64,000 nt of DNA from an uncultured Clostridia bacterium. GTDB lineage: Bacteria > Bacillota > Clostridia > TANB77 > CAG-465. Shown here piece after piece: positions 1 through 7,963 of this stretch (position 1 is the stretch's first letter; each line of letters starts with the position of its first letter). The stretch is taken from positions 1-64,000 of the forward strand of contig CAKOYF010000001.1 in NCBI GenBank assembly GCA_934130595.1. The letters run 5' to 3'. The position numbers were made by a program, and so were the translations under genes. A model generated the notes under the pieces. The model was not told where the DNA came from. It made no database searches and saw nothing but the letters and a program-made list of their open reading frames with translations.

Positions 1-78
1 TATGATACTACTTTTTGTTTCATTTGTCAACACTTTTTTACAAAATTATTAAACTTTTTTTAAATTTATTTTTTACCT

Positions 79-110
79 AAAAAAAGATGCAGAAATACTG
101 CACCTTTTTT
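79..110 (-). terminator. Intrinsic terminator after the VanY-like gene
   Basis: Minus-strand hairpin with loop around 93-97 and one mismatch, followed by a T run. It overlaps the stop codon of the gene at 109-1674. Confidence 0.6.
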
Positions 111-1674
111 AATCTGTAACTCCTAAATATTCTTCTAAACATAATCCACTATCATATACCTTTTTAGCTAAATCTGTTCCTAAATATCTTATATGCCATG
201 GTTCATATTTATATCCTGTTATACTTTCTTTATTCTTTTGATACCTTATTATAAATCCATACTTATAGCAATTCTGAGCAAGCCACTTTCCTGATGGTGT
301 ATTTGCATATTCATCATCGATCCAGCCCACATCCATAGCAAGCCCTGTTTGATGTTCTGAAGTTCCTGGTCTCGCTGAAAAAGTATCTGCCTCTGCTTGT
401 CCATATGTTGCAACATAATTATTATATAGTCTTGTCTGTGTTTCGTATGATCTATATCCAGATAACAATTGAATATCAAAACCTTCTAAAGCAGCTGCTT
501 TTCTTAAATCTAAAAATGCATTATATGCTACTGTCTGTAATCCGGGTGAATAATCTTTTGGAACAGGATGTGTTTTATTCACAAGCATTACTCCATTTAC
601 ATATGTTATTCCTTCTACTTTTGTATTATAGAAAGGATACTCTTTTTCTATAACTTTATTTTTAGCTTTAACCACAACACTAACTTTATTAGTTATAATA
701 GGTTCCTCTTTAGTTGAAACCTCTACTTCACAATTTCCCTCTTTTAAAGCTTTGATATTCCCGTCCTCATCTACTGTTACTATACTTTCATCTAAAGACT
801 TCCATAATATATCTTTATTTACCGCATTATCTGGAACAATAGTTGCTGTTACTTTTTCTTCATTGCCAACAGTAATTTCTATATTAGAATTACTAACCTC
901 TATTTTTTCTACTGATTGTTCTATATTTAAATTTGCCTCTTTATTAAAATTATCACTCTTTACATTTATAATATATTGTCCAGCTTTTTTACCTGTAATT
1001 TTAAATCCATCTATATCTATTGCATCTTTATCATTACACTCTACAGTTACACTATTATAAGTATAATCATTTTCATTAATACTTTCATCTATGCTTGTAC
1101 TAATTCCAGTTCTTAAATTTATTTCTTTTAAATCTACATCATTAGGTACAACATATTTTAATATATATTCCTTGGCATCATTTACAAGTTCTACATCTGT
1201 ATATCCATCTGGAGTAACTACAGCTTTATTAGTAATAAGTTTTTCGTTAGAATACTGACTTACATATTCATGATTATATTCATTCATACAAATGCTCAAT
1301 TCAGTTATCCCATTACTATTAATCTTAATGTTATACTCACTAGAAGTTTTTTTCTCTACTTTTATGTCTATATTATTTTTATTGTTTATTTCTTCATTTT
1401 TTATTTTAGCAACATAGTCTTTATTTGACACTACCAAGTCGAGTTGTTTTGATTTTACCAGCTGGTACACTTCATCTTTTAATACTATATTTTTACCACT
1501 GCAAAATACTGTTGTATATTTTTCAGACTCATTAATATTGTTTAATACTTGAGAATTAATTATATTTTTTCTTATATTAATTGAAATAATATAACTTATA
1601 GCACTAACTACTATAACTATAATGGTAATAATAACTATAATTTTAGTGCTTTTTTTAATATTTGATTTTTTCAT
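109..1674 (-). CDS. Membrane-anchored Ig-like / D-Ala-D-Ala carboxypeptidase (VanY family)
   Basis: A 521-residue extracytoplasmic protein. Residues about 13-33 form a hydrophobic N-terminal anchor after a Lys-rich start. A long Asn/Lys-rich region follows, then a bacterial Ig-like (BIG2) domain at about 252-336. The C-terminal VanY/peptidase M15 domain spans about 395-510. It carries the zinc-ligand motifs SEHQTGLAMD (His, Asp) and EPWHIRY (His), so it probably trims the terminal D-Ala from peptidoglycan stem peptides outside the membrane. Its ATG directly abuts the TAG of the upstream gene, with GGTGAT inside that gene's end, so the pair is probably translationally coupled. The family is secure; the exact substrate (dipeptidase or carboxypeptidase) is not. 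Confidence 0.88.
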   Translation of the reverse strand: MKKSNIKKSTKIIVIITIIVIVVSAISYIISINIRKNIINSQVLNNINESEKYTTVFCSGKNIVLKDEVYQLVKSKQLDLVVSNKDYVAKIKNEEINNKNNIDIKVEKKTSSEYNIKINSNGITELSICMNEYNHEYVSQYSNEKLITNKAVVTPDGYTDVELVNDAKEYILKYVVPNDVDLKEINLRTGISTSIDESINENDYTYNSVTVECNDKDAIDIDGFKITGKKAGQYIINVKSDNFNKEANLNIEQSVEKIEVSNSNIEITVGNEEKVTATIVPDNAVNKDILWKSLDESIVTVDEDGNIKALKEGNCEVEVSTKEEPIITNKVSVVVKAKNKVIEKEYPFYNTKVEGITYVNGVMLVNKTHPVPKDYSPGLQTVAYNAFLDLRKAAALEGFDIQLLSGYRSYETQTRLYNNYVATYGQAEADTFSARPGTSEHQTGLAMDVGWIDDEYANTPSGKWLAQNCYKYGFIIRYQKNKESITGYKYEPWHIRYLGTDLAKKVYDSGLCLEEYLGVTD

Positions 1675-2283
1675 CTAATCACCTACGTTTAATATAGAAG
1701 AAAGAATAATAATGTCCTTTATCTTTAAATTACTATCAAATATATATTTAATATATACTCTATTATTTACATCATCTAATTTTCTAGCATACTTAACTAT
1801 TATTTTACACTCGTTATTATCCATATTTGCACTTATAACGTCTTTTTTATCAAAATAGCTATAGGAACATGGCTCTAGATATAAATCTATATATTCTTGG
1901 TCGTAGTCAATATATTGTTTTATTTCATCATCATTTATAATAAATATATCTTCTAATTTCTTTACAAACTTATATGTTTCTATTTTTCCAATATTAACTG
2001 TTTCATCTTTTGGAATAGCTTCTTGTATAATAACATCTTCAATATTATTTTTAACAATATACATAGAAGTAATATCATATTTATTTTTTAAACTTAGATG
2101 CTTATTTCCATCTTTAGACAAGCATGCAATTACAATTTCTTCTATATTATCAATAATATCAAATGCAGATTTTTTAGTCAAGATATCATTATCATTTGAC
2201 GCATTAATGTGGTGTCCTACTCCTAAAATTGTAACAATTGTAATAATAATTAATGTTACGTATATTATTTTTTTCTTATTCAT
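1675..2283 (-). CDS. Hypothetical secreted or membrane-anchored protein
   Basis: A 202-residue protein with an N-terminal hydrophobic segment (about 5-24) after MNKKK, consistent with a signal peptide or anchor. The rest is polar, rich in Asp, Ile and Lys, without a motif I recognise. I chose ATG at 2281-2283 because GGGTGAT lies a few bases upstream; an in-frame TTG four codons earlier lies within that ribosome binding site. It is the first gene of a two-gene unit with the VanY-type gene and ends exactly at its start, suggesting a shared cell-envelope role. That role is inference only. Confidence 0.7.
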   Translation of the reverse strand: MNKKKIIYVTLIIITIVTILGVGHHINASNDNDILTKKSAFDIIDNIEEIVIACLSKDGNKHLSLKNKYDITSMYIVKNNIEDVIIQEAIPKDETVNIGKIETYKFVKKLEDIFIINDDEIKQYIDYDQEYIDLYLEPCSYSYFDKKDVISANMDNNECKIIVKYARKLDDVNNRVYIKYIFDSNLKIKDIIILSSILNVGD

Positions 2284-2336
2284 AATATCACCCAATGTAA
2301 TTGTATACTTTTTTTGGCAGTAGCACTTATATAATA

Positions 2337-2368
2337 TAAAAAAAGCTAGTTATCTACATAACTAGCCT
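2337..2368 (-). terminator. Intrinsic terminator of the zinc-ribbon gene
   Basis: Minus-strand stem GCTAGTTAT / ATAACTAGC with a short loop and a T run, just past the stop codon at 2382. Confidence 0.85.
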
Positions 2369-2381
2369 TTCTTCATTAATT

Positions 2382-2891
2382 TTAGAATTTATGTCCACAT
2401 TTGTTGCAGAATTTTGCTGTTGGTTGGCATACTTCTCCACACTCTGGGCATACTTTTTCTACTTCAACTTCTTCTTTTTTTATTACTTTCTTTTCTTCTT
2501 TTATCTTTACTGCCTTTTGTTTTTCTCCACAGTTAGTGCAGAATTTACTATCTAAAGCAATTGTTTCTCCACAAGATTCACATTTTCTTAAATTCTTGTT
2601 GTATAATATTTTTTTATTCATTTCTTCAATTTCTTCATTTAATTTGTCTATTTTTTTACCTTGTTTAGTAAATTCTTTTCCTACATCTTCACCAGCTTTG
2701 TATGCATTATATACAGCTTTACCTATTTCTTCATAGATTTCGTCTATATCAGTTTCTTTATCTGATATAGCTATTTTTAATTTTGTCTCCTCAATTAATT
2801 TTCCAGATTTGTCTGCAACAGTATTATATGTACTTGATGCTGTATCTCCTACCTTTTTAGATAGTTCTTCAACTTTCTTCATAAATTCCAT
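2382..2891 (-). CDS. Coiled-coil protein with two C-terminal zinc ribbons
   Basis: A 169-residue soluble protein. The first 95 residues are charged and helical (coiled-coil-like). Two zinc ribbons follow: CESCGETIALDSKFCTNCG at about 103-121 and CPECGEVCQPTAKFCNKCG at about 148-166. A Lys/Glu-rich linker separates them. Zinc-ribbon proteins of this design are common in Clostridia, but I do not recognise a specific function. The ATG at 2889-2891 has GGGAGG eight bases upstream. It lies downstream of clpC in the same direction, with a 58-base gap and its own terminator. A link to the heat-shock operon is not shown by the sequence. Confidence 0.75.
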   Translation of the reverse strand: MEFMKKVEELSKKVGDTASSTYNTVADKSGKLIEETKLKIAISDKETDIDEIYEEIGKAVYNAYKAGEDVGKEFTKQGKKIDKLNEEIEEMNKKILYNKNLRKCESCGETIALDSKFCTNCGEKQKAVKIKEEKKVIKKEEVEVEKVCPECGEVCQPTAKFCNKCGHKF

Positions 2892-2949
2892 AACAATAAC
2901 CTCCCTTTATTTATGGCAATAATATATCACAAATACACTATAAATTCAA

Positions 2950-5391
2950 CTATTCATTAGAAATAACAATTTTATCATCTACTACTTTCATAGTTACACT
3001 AGTATTGTCTTTTATTTTTCCATCAAGAATGTATTCAGCTATTTCATCTTCTATTTTAGATTGAACAGCTCTCTTTAGAGGTCTTGCTCCATAGTTTTCG
3101 TCAAATCCTACTTTAGCAATATACTCAACTACAGATTCATCTACATTAATAGTTATATTTCTTTCTTTTAGTTTTTCTACAGATTTATCTATCATAATTT
3201 TAGCTATTTTCTTAACTGATTCTTTATCTAATTTTTTAAATACAATTATCTCATCTAATCTATTTAAAAATTCTGGTCTAAATGTTCTCTTTAGTTCTGC
3301 CATAACTTCTTCTTTGCTTTTTTCATATTCTTTACTTGAATCTTCCTTATTTGCAAATCCAATAGTTTTACTTTCAACAATATTTCTTGCACCGGTATTA
3401 GAAGTCATTATTATAACAGTATTCTTAAAGCTTACTGTTCTTCCATTAGAATCTGTAAGTCTTCCATCATCAAGAATTTGTAGTAACATGTTAAATACAT
3501 CTGGATGTGCTTTTTCTATTTCATCAAATAATACAATTGAATATGGTTTTCTTCTTATTTGCTCAGTTAATTGGCCACCATCATCATATCCAACATATCC
3601 TGGAGGTGATCCTATTAATTTAGAAACACTATGTGGTTCCATATATTCAGACATGTCTAATCTTATCATTGAATTTTCACTACCAAACATATTTGCTGCA
3701 AGTGCTTTTGTAAGTTCTGTTTTTCCTACACCTGTTGGTCCTAAGAACATAAATGAACCAATAGGTCTGTTCTCATCTTTTAAACCAACTCTAGCTCTTT
3801 TTATTGCTTTTGCAAGTACATCTATAGCTTCATCTTGACCTATTACTCTTTCTTTTAAGTCTTTATCTAGATTTTTTAATTTTTCAGTTTCAGTTTCTGT
3901 TAATTTAGTTACTGGGATTTTTGTCCAATTAGAGACTACTGCACAAATATCTTCTTTACTTATTGAAACTTCTTTATTTTTTTCTTGTTTTTTCCATTCG
4001 TCGTCGTTTTTCTTTATTTTTTCTTTTAAATCTTTTTCTTCATCTCTTATTTTAGCTGCTTTTTCAAAGTTTTGAGAAATTATTGCTTCTTCTTTTTCTT
4101 TAGATTTCTTTTCTAGTTCTTTTTCAAGATTTTTATAACTTTCTGGTTTTGTAAGGCTCTTTATTTTAGCTTTTGAACAAGCCTCATCTATTAAATCTAT
4201 TGCTTTATCTGGTAAAAATCTATCTGTAATATATCTTTCAGATAATATTGTTGCCTCTTTAATTGCTTCATCTGTAATCTTTACTTTATGATGAGCTTCA
4301 TATTTATCTTTTAATCCTCTTAATATTTCTATTGTATTTTCTATGCTTGGCTCTTCTACAATAACACTTTGAAATCTTCTTTCTAATGCGCTATCTTTTT
4401 CAATATATTTTCTATATTCATTTAATGTTGTAGCACCAATAACTTGTATCTCTCCTCTTGAAAGTAAAGGTTTCAAGATATTTGCTGCATCCATTGCTCC
4501 TTCTGCAGAACCTGCTCCAACAATAGTGTGAATTTCATCTATAAACAATATAACGTTTTTAGCAGATTTCATTTCTTGTAATGCTTTTTTTAATCTTTCC
4601 TCAAATTCGCCTCTATATTTTGCACCTGCAATCATTGAAGCCATATCTAAAGAAACTACTCTTTTTCCTTTTAGAATTTCTGGCACATTGTTTTCATATA
4701 TCATTTGTGCTAAGCCTTCAACAACAGCAGTTTTACCAACACCAGGTTCACCTATTAAAACAGGATTATTTTTAGTTCTTCTACTTAGTATTTCTACAAC
4801 CCTTTCTATTTCTTTTTCTCTTCCAATTACTGGATCTAGTTTATTTTGCTTTGCAAGTTCTGTTAAATCTTTACCATATTGGTTTAAAGTTGGAGTATTT
4901 CCTCCTGCTTTTGAATCTAAATTAGCTGGATCTGTATAATTTTTAGAAATTGGAGATTCTTCTCCTAATATTCTTAATAGCTCAGTAAAGATTTTTTGAG
5001 GATCTATATCTGAATCTATTAAAATTCTAACAGCTACACTGTCAATTTCTCTCATTAAAGCAAGTAGAATGTGTTCAGATCCAACATAATTTTGACCCAT
5101 TCTTATTGCTTCTTTTTGACTATTTGCAATTATTCTTTTAGCTCTAGGAGTAAATTCAATTTCGTCTTCATCTACAATTGTGTTCATTGCTCCATCTATT
5201 TTTACTATTTCATCTTCAACATATTCTGTTGTAAGGCCTTGATTCTTTAGAATTGTAGCTGCTAATCCTTCATTTTCAGCAATCAGACCATATAAGATAT
5301 GTTCTGTTCCTACATATGAATAATTATGTTCTAAAGAAAATTCTTTTGCAAATTCTATAACTTTTCTAGCACTTTCTGTAAATTCGTACAT
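2950..5391 (-). CDS. clpC: ATP-dependent Clp protease ATPase subunit ClpC
   Basis: An 813-residue Hsp100 unfoldase that feeds substrates to ClpP. Two Clp-N repeats occupy about 1-140. The first AAA+ module has Walker A GEPGVGKT (about 214-221) and Walker B LFIDEIH. The UVR-containing middle domain lies at about 420-470 and distinguishes ClpC from ClpA. The second AAA+ has GPTGVGKT (about 551-558), Walker B VLFDEIE and the sensor-2 motif GARPL. An IGF tripeptide at about 677-679 matches the ClpP-docking loop. The start at 5389-5391 (MYEFTESA) has AGGAG at good spacing; the ATG two codons upstream overlaps that site. It is the last gene of ctsR-mcsA-mcsB-clpC, 15 bases after mcsB, and should be under CtsR control. 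Confidence 0.97.
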   Translation of the reverse strand: MYEFTESARKVIEFAKEFSLEHNYSYVGTEHILYGLIAENEGLAATILKNQGLTTEYVEDEIVKIDGAMNTIVDEDEIEFTPRAKRIIANSQKEAIRMGQNYVGSEHILLALMREIDSVAVRILIDSDIDPQKIFTELLRILGEESPISKNYTDPANLDSKAGGNTPTLNQYGKDLTELAKQNKLDPVIGREKEIERVVEILSRRTKNNPVLIGEPGVGKTAVVEGLAQMIYENNVPEILKGKRVVSLDMASMIAGAKYRGEFEERLKKALQEMKSAKNVILFIDEIHTIVGAGSAEGAMDAANILKPLLSRGEIQVIGATTLNEYRKYIEKDSALERRFQSVIVEEPSIENTIEILRGLKDKYEAHHKVKITDEAIKEATILSERYITDRFLPDKAIDLIDEACSKAKIKSLTKPESYKNLEKELEKKSKEKEEAIISQNFEKAAKIRDEEKDLKEKIKKNDDEWKKQEKNKEVSISKEDICAVVSNWTKIPVTKLTETETEKLKNLDKDLKERVIGQDEAIDVLAKAIKRARVGLKDENRPIGSFMFLGPTGVGKTELTKALAANMFGSENSMIRLDMSEYMEPHSVSKLIGSPPGYVGYDDGGQLTEQIRRKPYSIVLFDEIEKAHPDVFNMLLQILDDGRLTDSNGRTVSFKNTVIIMTSNTGARNIVESKTIGFANKEDSSKEYEKSKEEVMAELKRTFRPEFLNRLDEIIVFKKLDKESVKKIAKIMIDKSVEKLKERNITINVDESVVEYIAKVGFDENYGARPLKRAVQSKIEDEIAEYILDGKIKDNTSVTMKVVDDKIVISNE

Positions 5392-5406
5392 AAACATCTC
5401 TCCTTT

Positions 5407-6378
5407 CTATATACTACTTTTTATATATTCTGCTCTTTTTATATTTTCTTCTTCTTTTGAAAAATTATCTTTCATATTTTTTCTAAGTGTATTTATTCCA
5501 ATGTTTTCTATTAATTCTCTAATTTGCTCTAGTGAAACATCTTTTATATAATCCATATTAATTCCCATTGCAATATTAGATAATAGTTGCATTGCTTCTT
5601 CTTGAGAAATCATAGTAGCATATTTTGCAATACCATAAGATCTCATAACTTCATCTTTTATTTGAAGTTTATTTTTTAAGATTTCTCTTGCTTTTCTTTC
5701 TTGTTTTACTATATAATTTGTGACTTGTTTAACTTGTTCTATTATATCTTCCTCTTTTATTCCTAGAGTTTTTTGATTTGAAATCTGATATATAGATCCA
5801 TCACCATTAGTATTTTCTCCATAAATTCCTCTTATTGAAATTCCTAGATTAGATATTTCATTAAATATTTTTTCAAGTGCACCAATTTTTTCAAGTGCAG
5901 GTAAGTGTAACATAACTGATACTCTCATACCTGTTCCTAGACAAGTTGGGCAAGCTGTTATGTATCCATAATCTTTTGTATATGCATATTCTATTTTACT
6001 TGAAATATAATTATCTACATTTACTATATTTTCATATGCTTTATCTATATCAAAAGCATTTTGGAAAGCTTGAATTCTAAAATGGTCTTCTTCATTAATC
6101 ATTGTTGAAATTCCATTTTTTTCATCTAATATTATAGCTGTTCCATTATTTAATAGTAATTCTTTAGAAATTATATGTTTTTCAACTAGTGATTTTTTAG
6201 TAACATCATCTATATTGTCTAATTCCAATATATTATATTTGTCTTTTAAGTTTTCTTTTATATATTCTAATAACTCTTGTTTTTGTCTATCACTCATATT
6301 ATTAGTAAATCTATAACCTTTAACATTTCTGGCAAGTCTTATTCTAGTTGTAATTACTACGTCTTCGTATTTTTCCAT
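5407..6378 (-). CDS. mcsB: Protein-arginine kinase McsB
   Basis: A 323-residue phosphagen-kinase-fold enzyme that phosphorylates arginines on client proteins, including CtsR, and marks them for ClpCP. Visible signatures are the N-terminal TTRIRLARNV and the active-site segment ACPTCLGTGMRVSV with the catalytic Cys. In the well-known homologue the segment reads CPTNxGTG; here Asn is Cys. The protein is about 40 residues shorter than the B. subtilis enzyme. At the C-terminus only RA of the allosteric RDxxRA motif is recognisable (ENIKRA), so arginine-phosphate sensing may be altered. The start overlaps the mcsA stop by one base (TAATG), so translation is coupled. Confidence 0.95.
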   Translation of the reverse strand: MEKYEDVVITTRIRLARNVKGYRFTNNMSDRQKQELLEYIKENLKDKYNILELDNIDDVTKKSLVEKHIISKELLLNNGTAIILDEKNGISTMINEEDHFRIQAFQNAFDIDKAYENIVNVDNYISSKIEYAYTKDYGYITACPTCLGTGMRVSVMLHLPALEKIGALEKIFNEISNLGISIRGIYGENTNGDGSIYQISNQKTLGIKEEDIIEQVKQVTNYIVKQERKAREILKNKLQIKDEVMRSYGIAKYATMISQEEAMQLLSNIAMGINMDYIKDVSLEQIRELIENIGINTLRKNMKDNFSKEEENIKRAEYIKSSI

Positions 6379-6872
6379 TATTGCTTGCCTCCTTTTCCTT
6401 TAGATTCTATTTTTTTAATTTCATCTCTTACTACAGCAGCTTCTTCGAATTTTTCGTCTTTAATAAGTTGTTGTAGTTTTTCTTTTAATTCATCTACTTT
6501 TGAAACTGTATTTGTTTTTTCTTTCTTTATAGATTTCTTTCTATTTGTTGTTTCAATATGTCTATTTTTTCCTTGAATTCTAGGTAGTAATTTATCTATT
6601 TCACTTTTAAATGTGTTATAGCATTCATCACATCCTAATAATCCAGTTGATTTATACTTTGAAAAAGTATAACCACACTTTTTACATTTTACTTCTTCTG
6701 GTAATATATAATCTAGATCTAAAACCATTGGTGAAAAGATATCATCAAATGAATTAAATATTCCTAGTTTATGTGCACATTCTTCACACAAGTTTAAATT
6801 TATAATATTACCATTTATATTCTGTTTATATGTAATATTTGCAATATTTTTTCCACAATTTGAACATTTCAT
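6378..6872 (-). CDS. mcsA: McsA, zinc-finger activator of McsB
   Basis: A 164-residue protein with the expected layout. Two CxxC pairs come first (CSNCGKN and CEECAH), then CKKCGYTF and CDECYNTF. A charged linker follows, and a C-terminal UVR domain lies at about 127-160 (LKEKLQQLIKDEKFEEAAVV). In the known system McsA binds McsB, activates its kinase activity and responds to metal or thiol stress through its cysteines. It sits between ctsR and mcsB; its stop overlaps the mcsB start. Regulation should be through the CtsR operator upstream of ctsR. Confidence 0.95.
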   Translation of the reverse strand: MKCSNCGKNIANITYKQNINGNIINLNLCEECAHKLGIFNSFDDIFSPMVLDLDYILPEEVKCKKCGYTFSKYKSTGLLGCDECYNTFKSEIDKLLPRIQGKNRHIETTNRKKSIKKEKTNTVSKVDELKEKLQQLIKDEKFEEAAVVRDEIKKIESKGKGGKQ

Positions 6873-6890
6873 AAAAAATTCCCCCTTTTT

Positions 6891-7337
6891 TTATATTAAA
6901 TTTATAAGTATATTTTTAAACATATCCGCTCTTACATTATCTCTTTTTATTTTTTCTACCTGATTTAAACTTTTCTCAGATAAAGCTGCAGTTATTATAT
7001 TAGCAGTCTTATCATCTAATACATTATATCTAAGCAACTCTCTTAAGTAAACTTCCATAACACTTTGTGACATTTTTCCACCTATGTTGTGGATAATTTT
7101 ATTTATGTATTGAGATTTAGATAGATTCATTCTGCTGATTTTTATATATCCATTTCCTCCTCTTTTACTTTCTACATAAAAACCTAATTCAGGAATAAAT
7201 CTGGTAGATATAACATAATTTATTTGTGATGGTACACAATTAAATTCTTGTGCTATTTCACTTCTTTTTAGCTCTACCTGCTCTGAATCTGCTATTGCTT
7301 TCATAATATATTGTTCAATTAAATCTGATAAATTCAT
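6891..7337 (-). CDS. ctsR: CtsR, transcriptional repressor of class III stress genes
   Basis: A 148-residue winged-helix repressor. It shows the CtsR signature NLSDLIEQYI at the start, a DNA-binding region around EIAQEFNCVPSQINYVIS, and the wing with RGGNGYI. The start at 7335-7337 has GGAGG five bases upstream. A longer in-frame reading from TTG at 7382 would begin inside the promoter -10 and run through the operator, so it is rejected. It heads the operon ctsR-mcsA-mcsB-clpC. A CtsR box overlaps the transcription start region, so it represses its own operon. Confidence 0.96.
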   Translation of the reverse strand: MNLSDLIEQYIMKAIADSEQVELKRSEIAQEFNCVPSQINYVISTRFIPELGFYVESKRGGNGYIKISRMNLSKSQYINKIIHNIGGKMSQSVMEVYLRELLRYNVLDDKTANIITAALSEKSLNQVEKIKRDNVRADMFKNILINLI

Positions 7338-7356
7338 TTTTTCCTCCTTATTTAAC

Positions 7357-7373
7357 TTTGACTTTCTTTGACT
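7357..7373 (-). promoter_or_regulatory. CtsR operator
   Basis: Tandem heptads AGTCAAA-GAA-AGTCAAA match the known CtsR direct-repeat operator with its 3-base spacer. It lies directly after the -10 box. A third heptad, GGTCAAA, is at 7389-7395 inside the promoter spacer. Confidence 0.93.
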
Positions 7374-7402
7374 ATTATACAACTATTTTTTGACCTTGTC
7401 AA
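7374..7402 (-). promoter_or_regulatory. Sigma-A promoter of the ctsR-clpC operon
   Basis: TTGACA at 7397-7402, a 17-base spacer and TATAAT at 7374-7379, a perfect consensus on the minus strand. It abuts the CtsR box. Confidence 0.92.
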
Positions 7403-7436
7403 GTATTAAGTAACATTTTTTTGAATTATGTAAAAT

Positions 7437-7474
7437 AAAAAGAGAGTATATTTCACGAATATACTCTCTTTTTT
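7437..7474 (-). terminator. Intrinsic terminator after the small membrane protein gene
   Basis: Long perfect stem (AAAAGAGAGTATAT with its complement) and T runs on both sides. It separates the gene ending at 7479 from the ctsR promoter. Confidence 0.85.
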
Positions 7475-7478
7475 GATA

Positions 7479-7943
7479 TTAATTTTCATCGTTATCTTTT
7501 ATTGCAAATATAAAGAATGGTCCTAATAGTCCTAGTGATAGCACATCTAATACAGTCATTATAACTGTACTTTTACTATATTTTTTATATATTCTATAAT
7601 GTGCTACAAAACAATACACACTTAGTATAATTGATATTATAAATCCTAAAATTATTAAGAAATATAATAATTTTAAATTTCGTGCTACGAAAAATATTGC
7701 CATACTTATAATAACATTGATCACAGCAAGCGTAACCATAATTGCAGCATGAACATTAGATTTAAAAGCAATTCTCCCTAATGTATATTTATTTATATAT
7801 GGTATCCATGGCATTACTGTGTTTTCATTTTCTCTTTTGGCCATTCCATATAATCCATATGAATTAAAAGCATATGAAACAAATCCAAAACCAAATAATC
7901 CCAGATACATAACAATAACAATAACTATAACTAACATCCCCAT
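7479..7943 (-). CDS. Small multi-pass membrane protein, unknown function
   Basis: A protein of about 154 residues with four predicted hydrophobic segments (about 2-27, 68-88, 91-112 and 127-147). A short loop contains KRENENTVMPWIPYINKYTLG. The WIPYIN-type motif appears in small Firmicute membrane proteins, but I cannot name the family. Three in-frame ATGs cluster at 7946, 7943 and 7937; GAGGTG upstream best fits the one at 7943. It lies 20 bases downstream of rpoD and may be cotranscribed with it, with a terminator immediately after. Confidence 0.7.
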   Translation of the reverse strand: MGMLVIVIVIVMYLGLFGFGFVSYAFNSYGLYGMAKRENENTVMPWIPYINKYTLGRIAFKSNVHAAIMVTLAVINVIISMAIFFVARNLKLLYFLIILGFIISIILSVYCFVAHYRIYKKYSKSTVIMTVLDVLSLGLLGPFFIFAIKDNDEN

Positions 7944-7963
7944 CATTTCACCTCTTATTTATT

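Noticed and set aside
3314..3838. 174-codon plus-strand open frame
   Set aside because: Antisense shadow of the second AAA+ module of clpC.
7338..7382. N-terminal extension of CtsR from a TTG
   Set aside because: It would place the start inside the -10 box and read through the operator; GGAGG fits the internal ATG at 7337.
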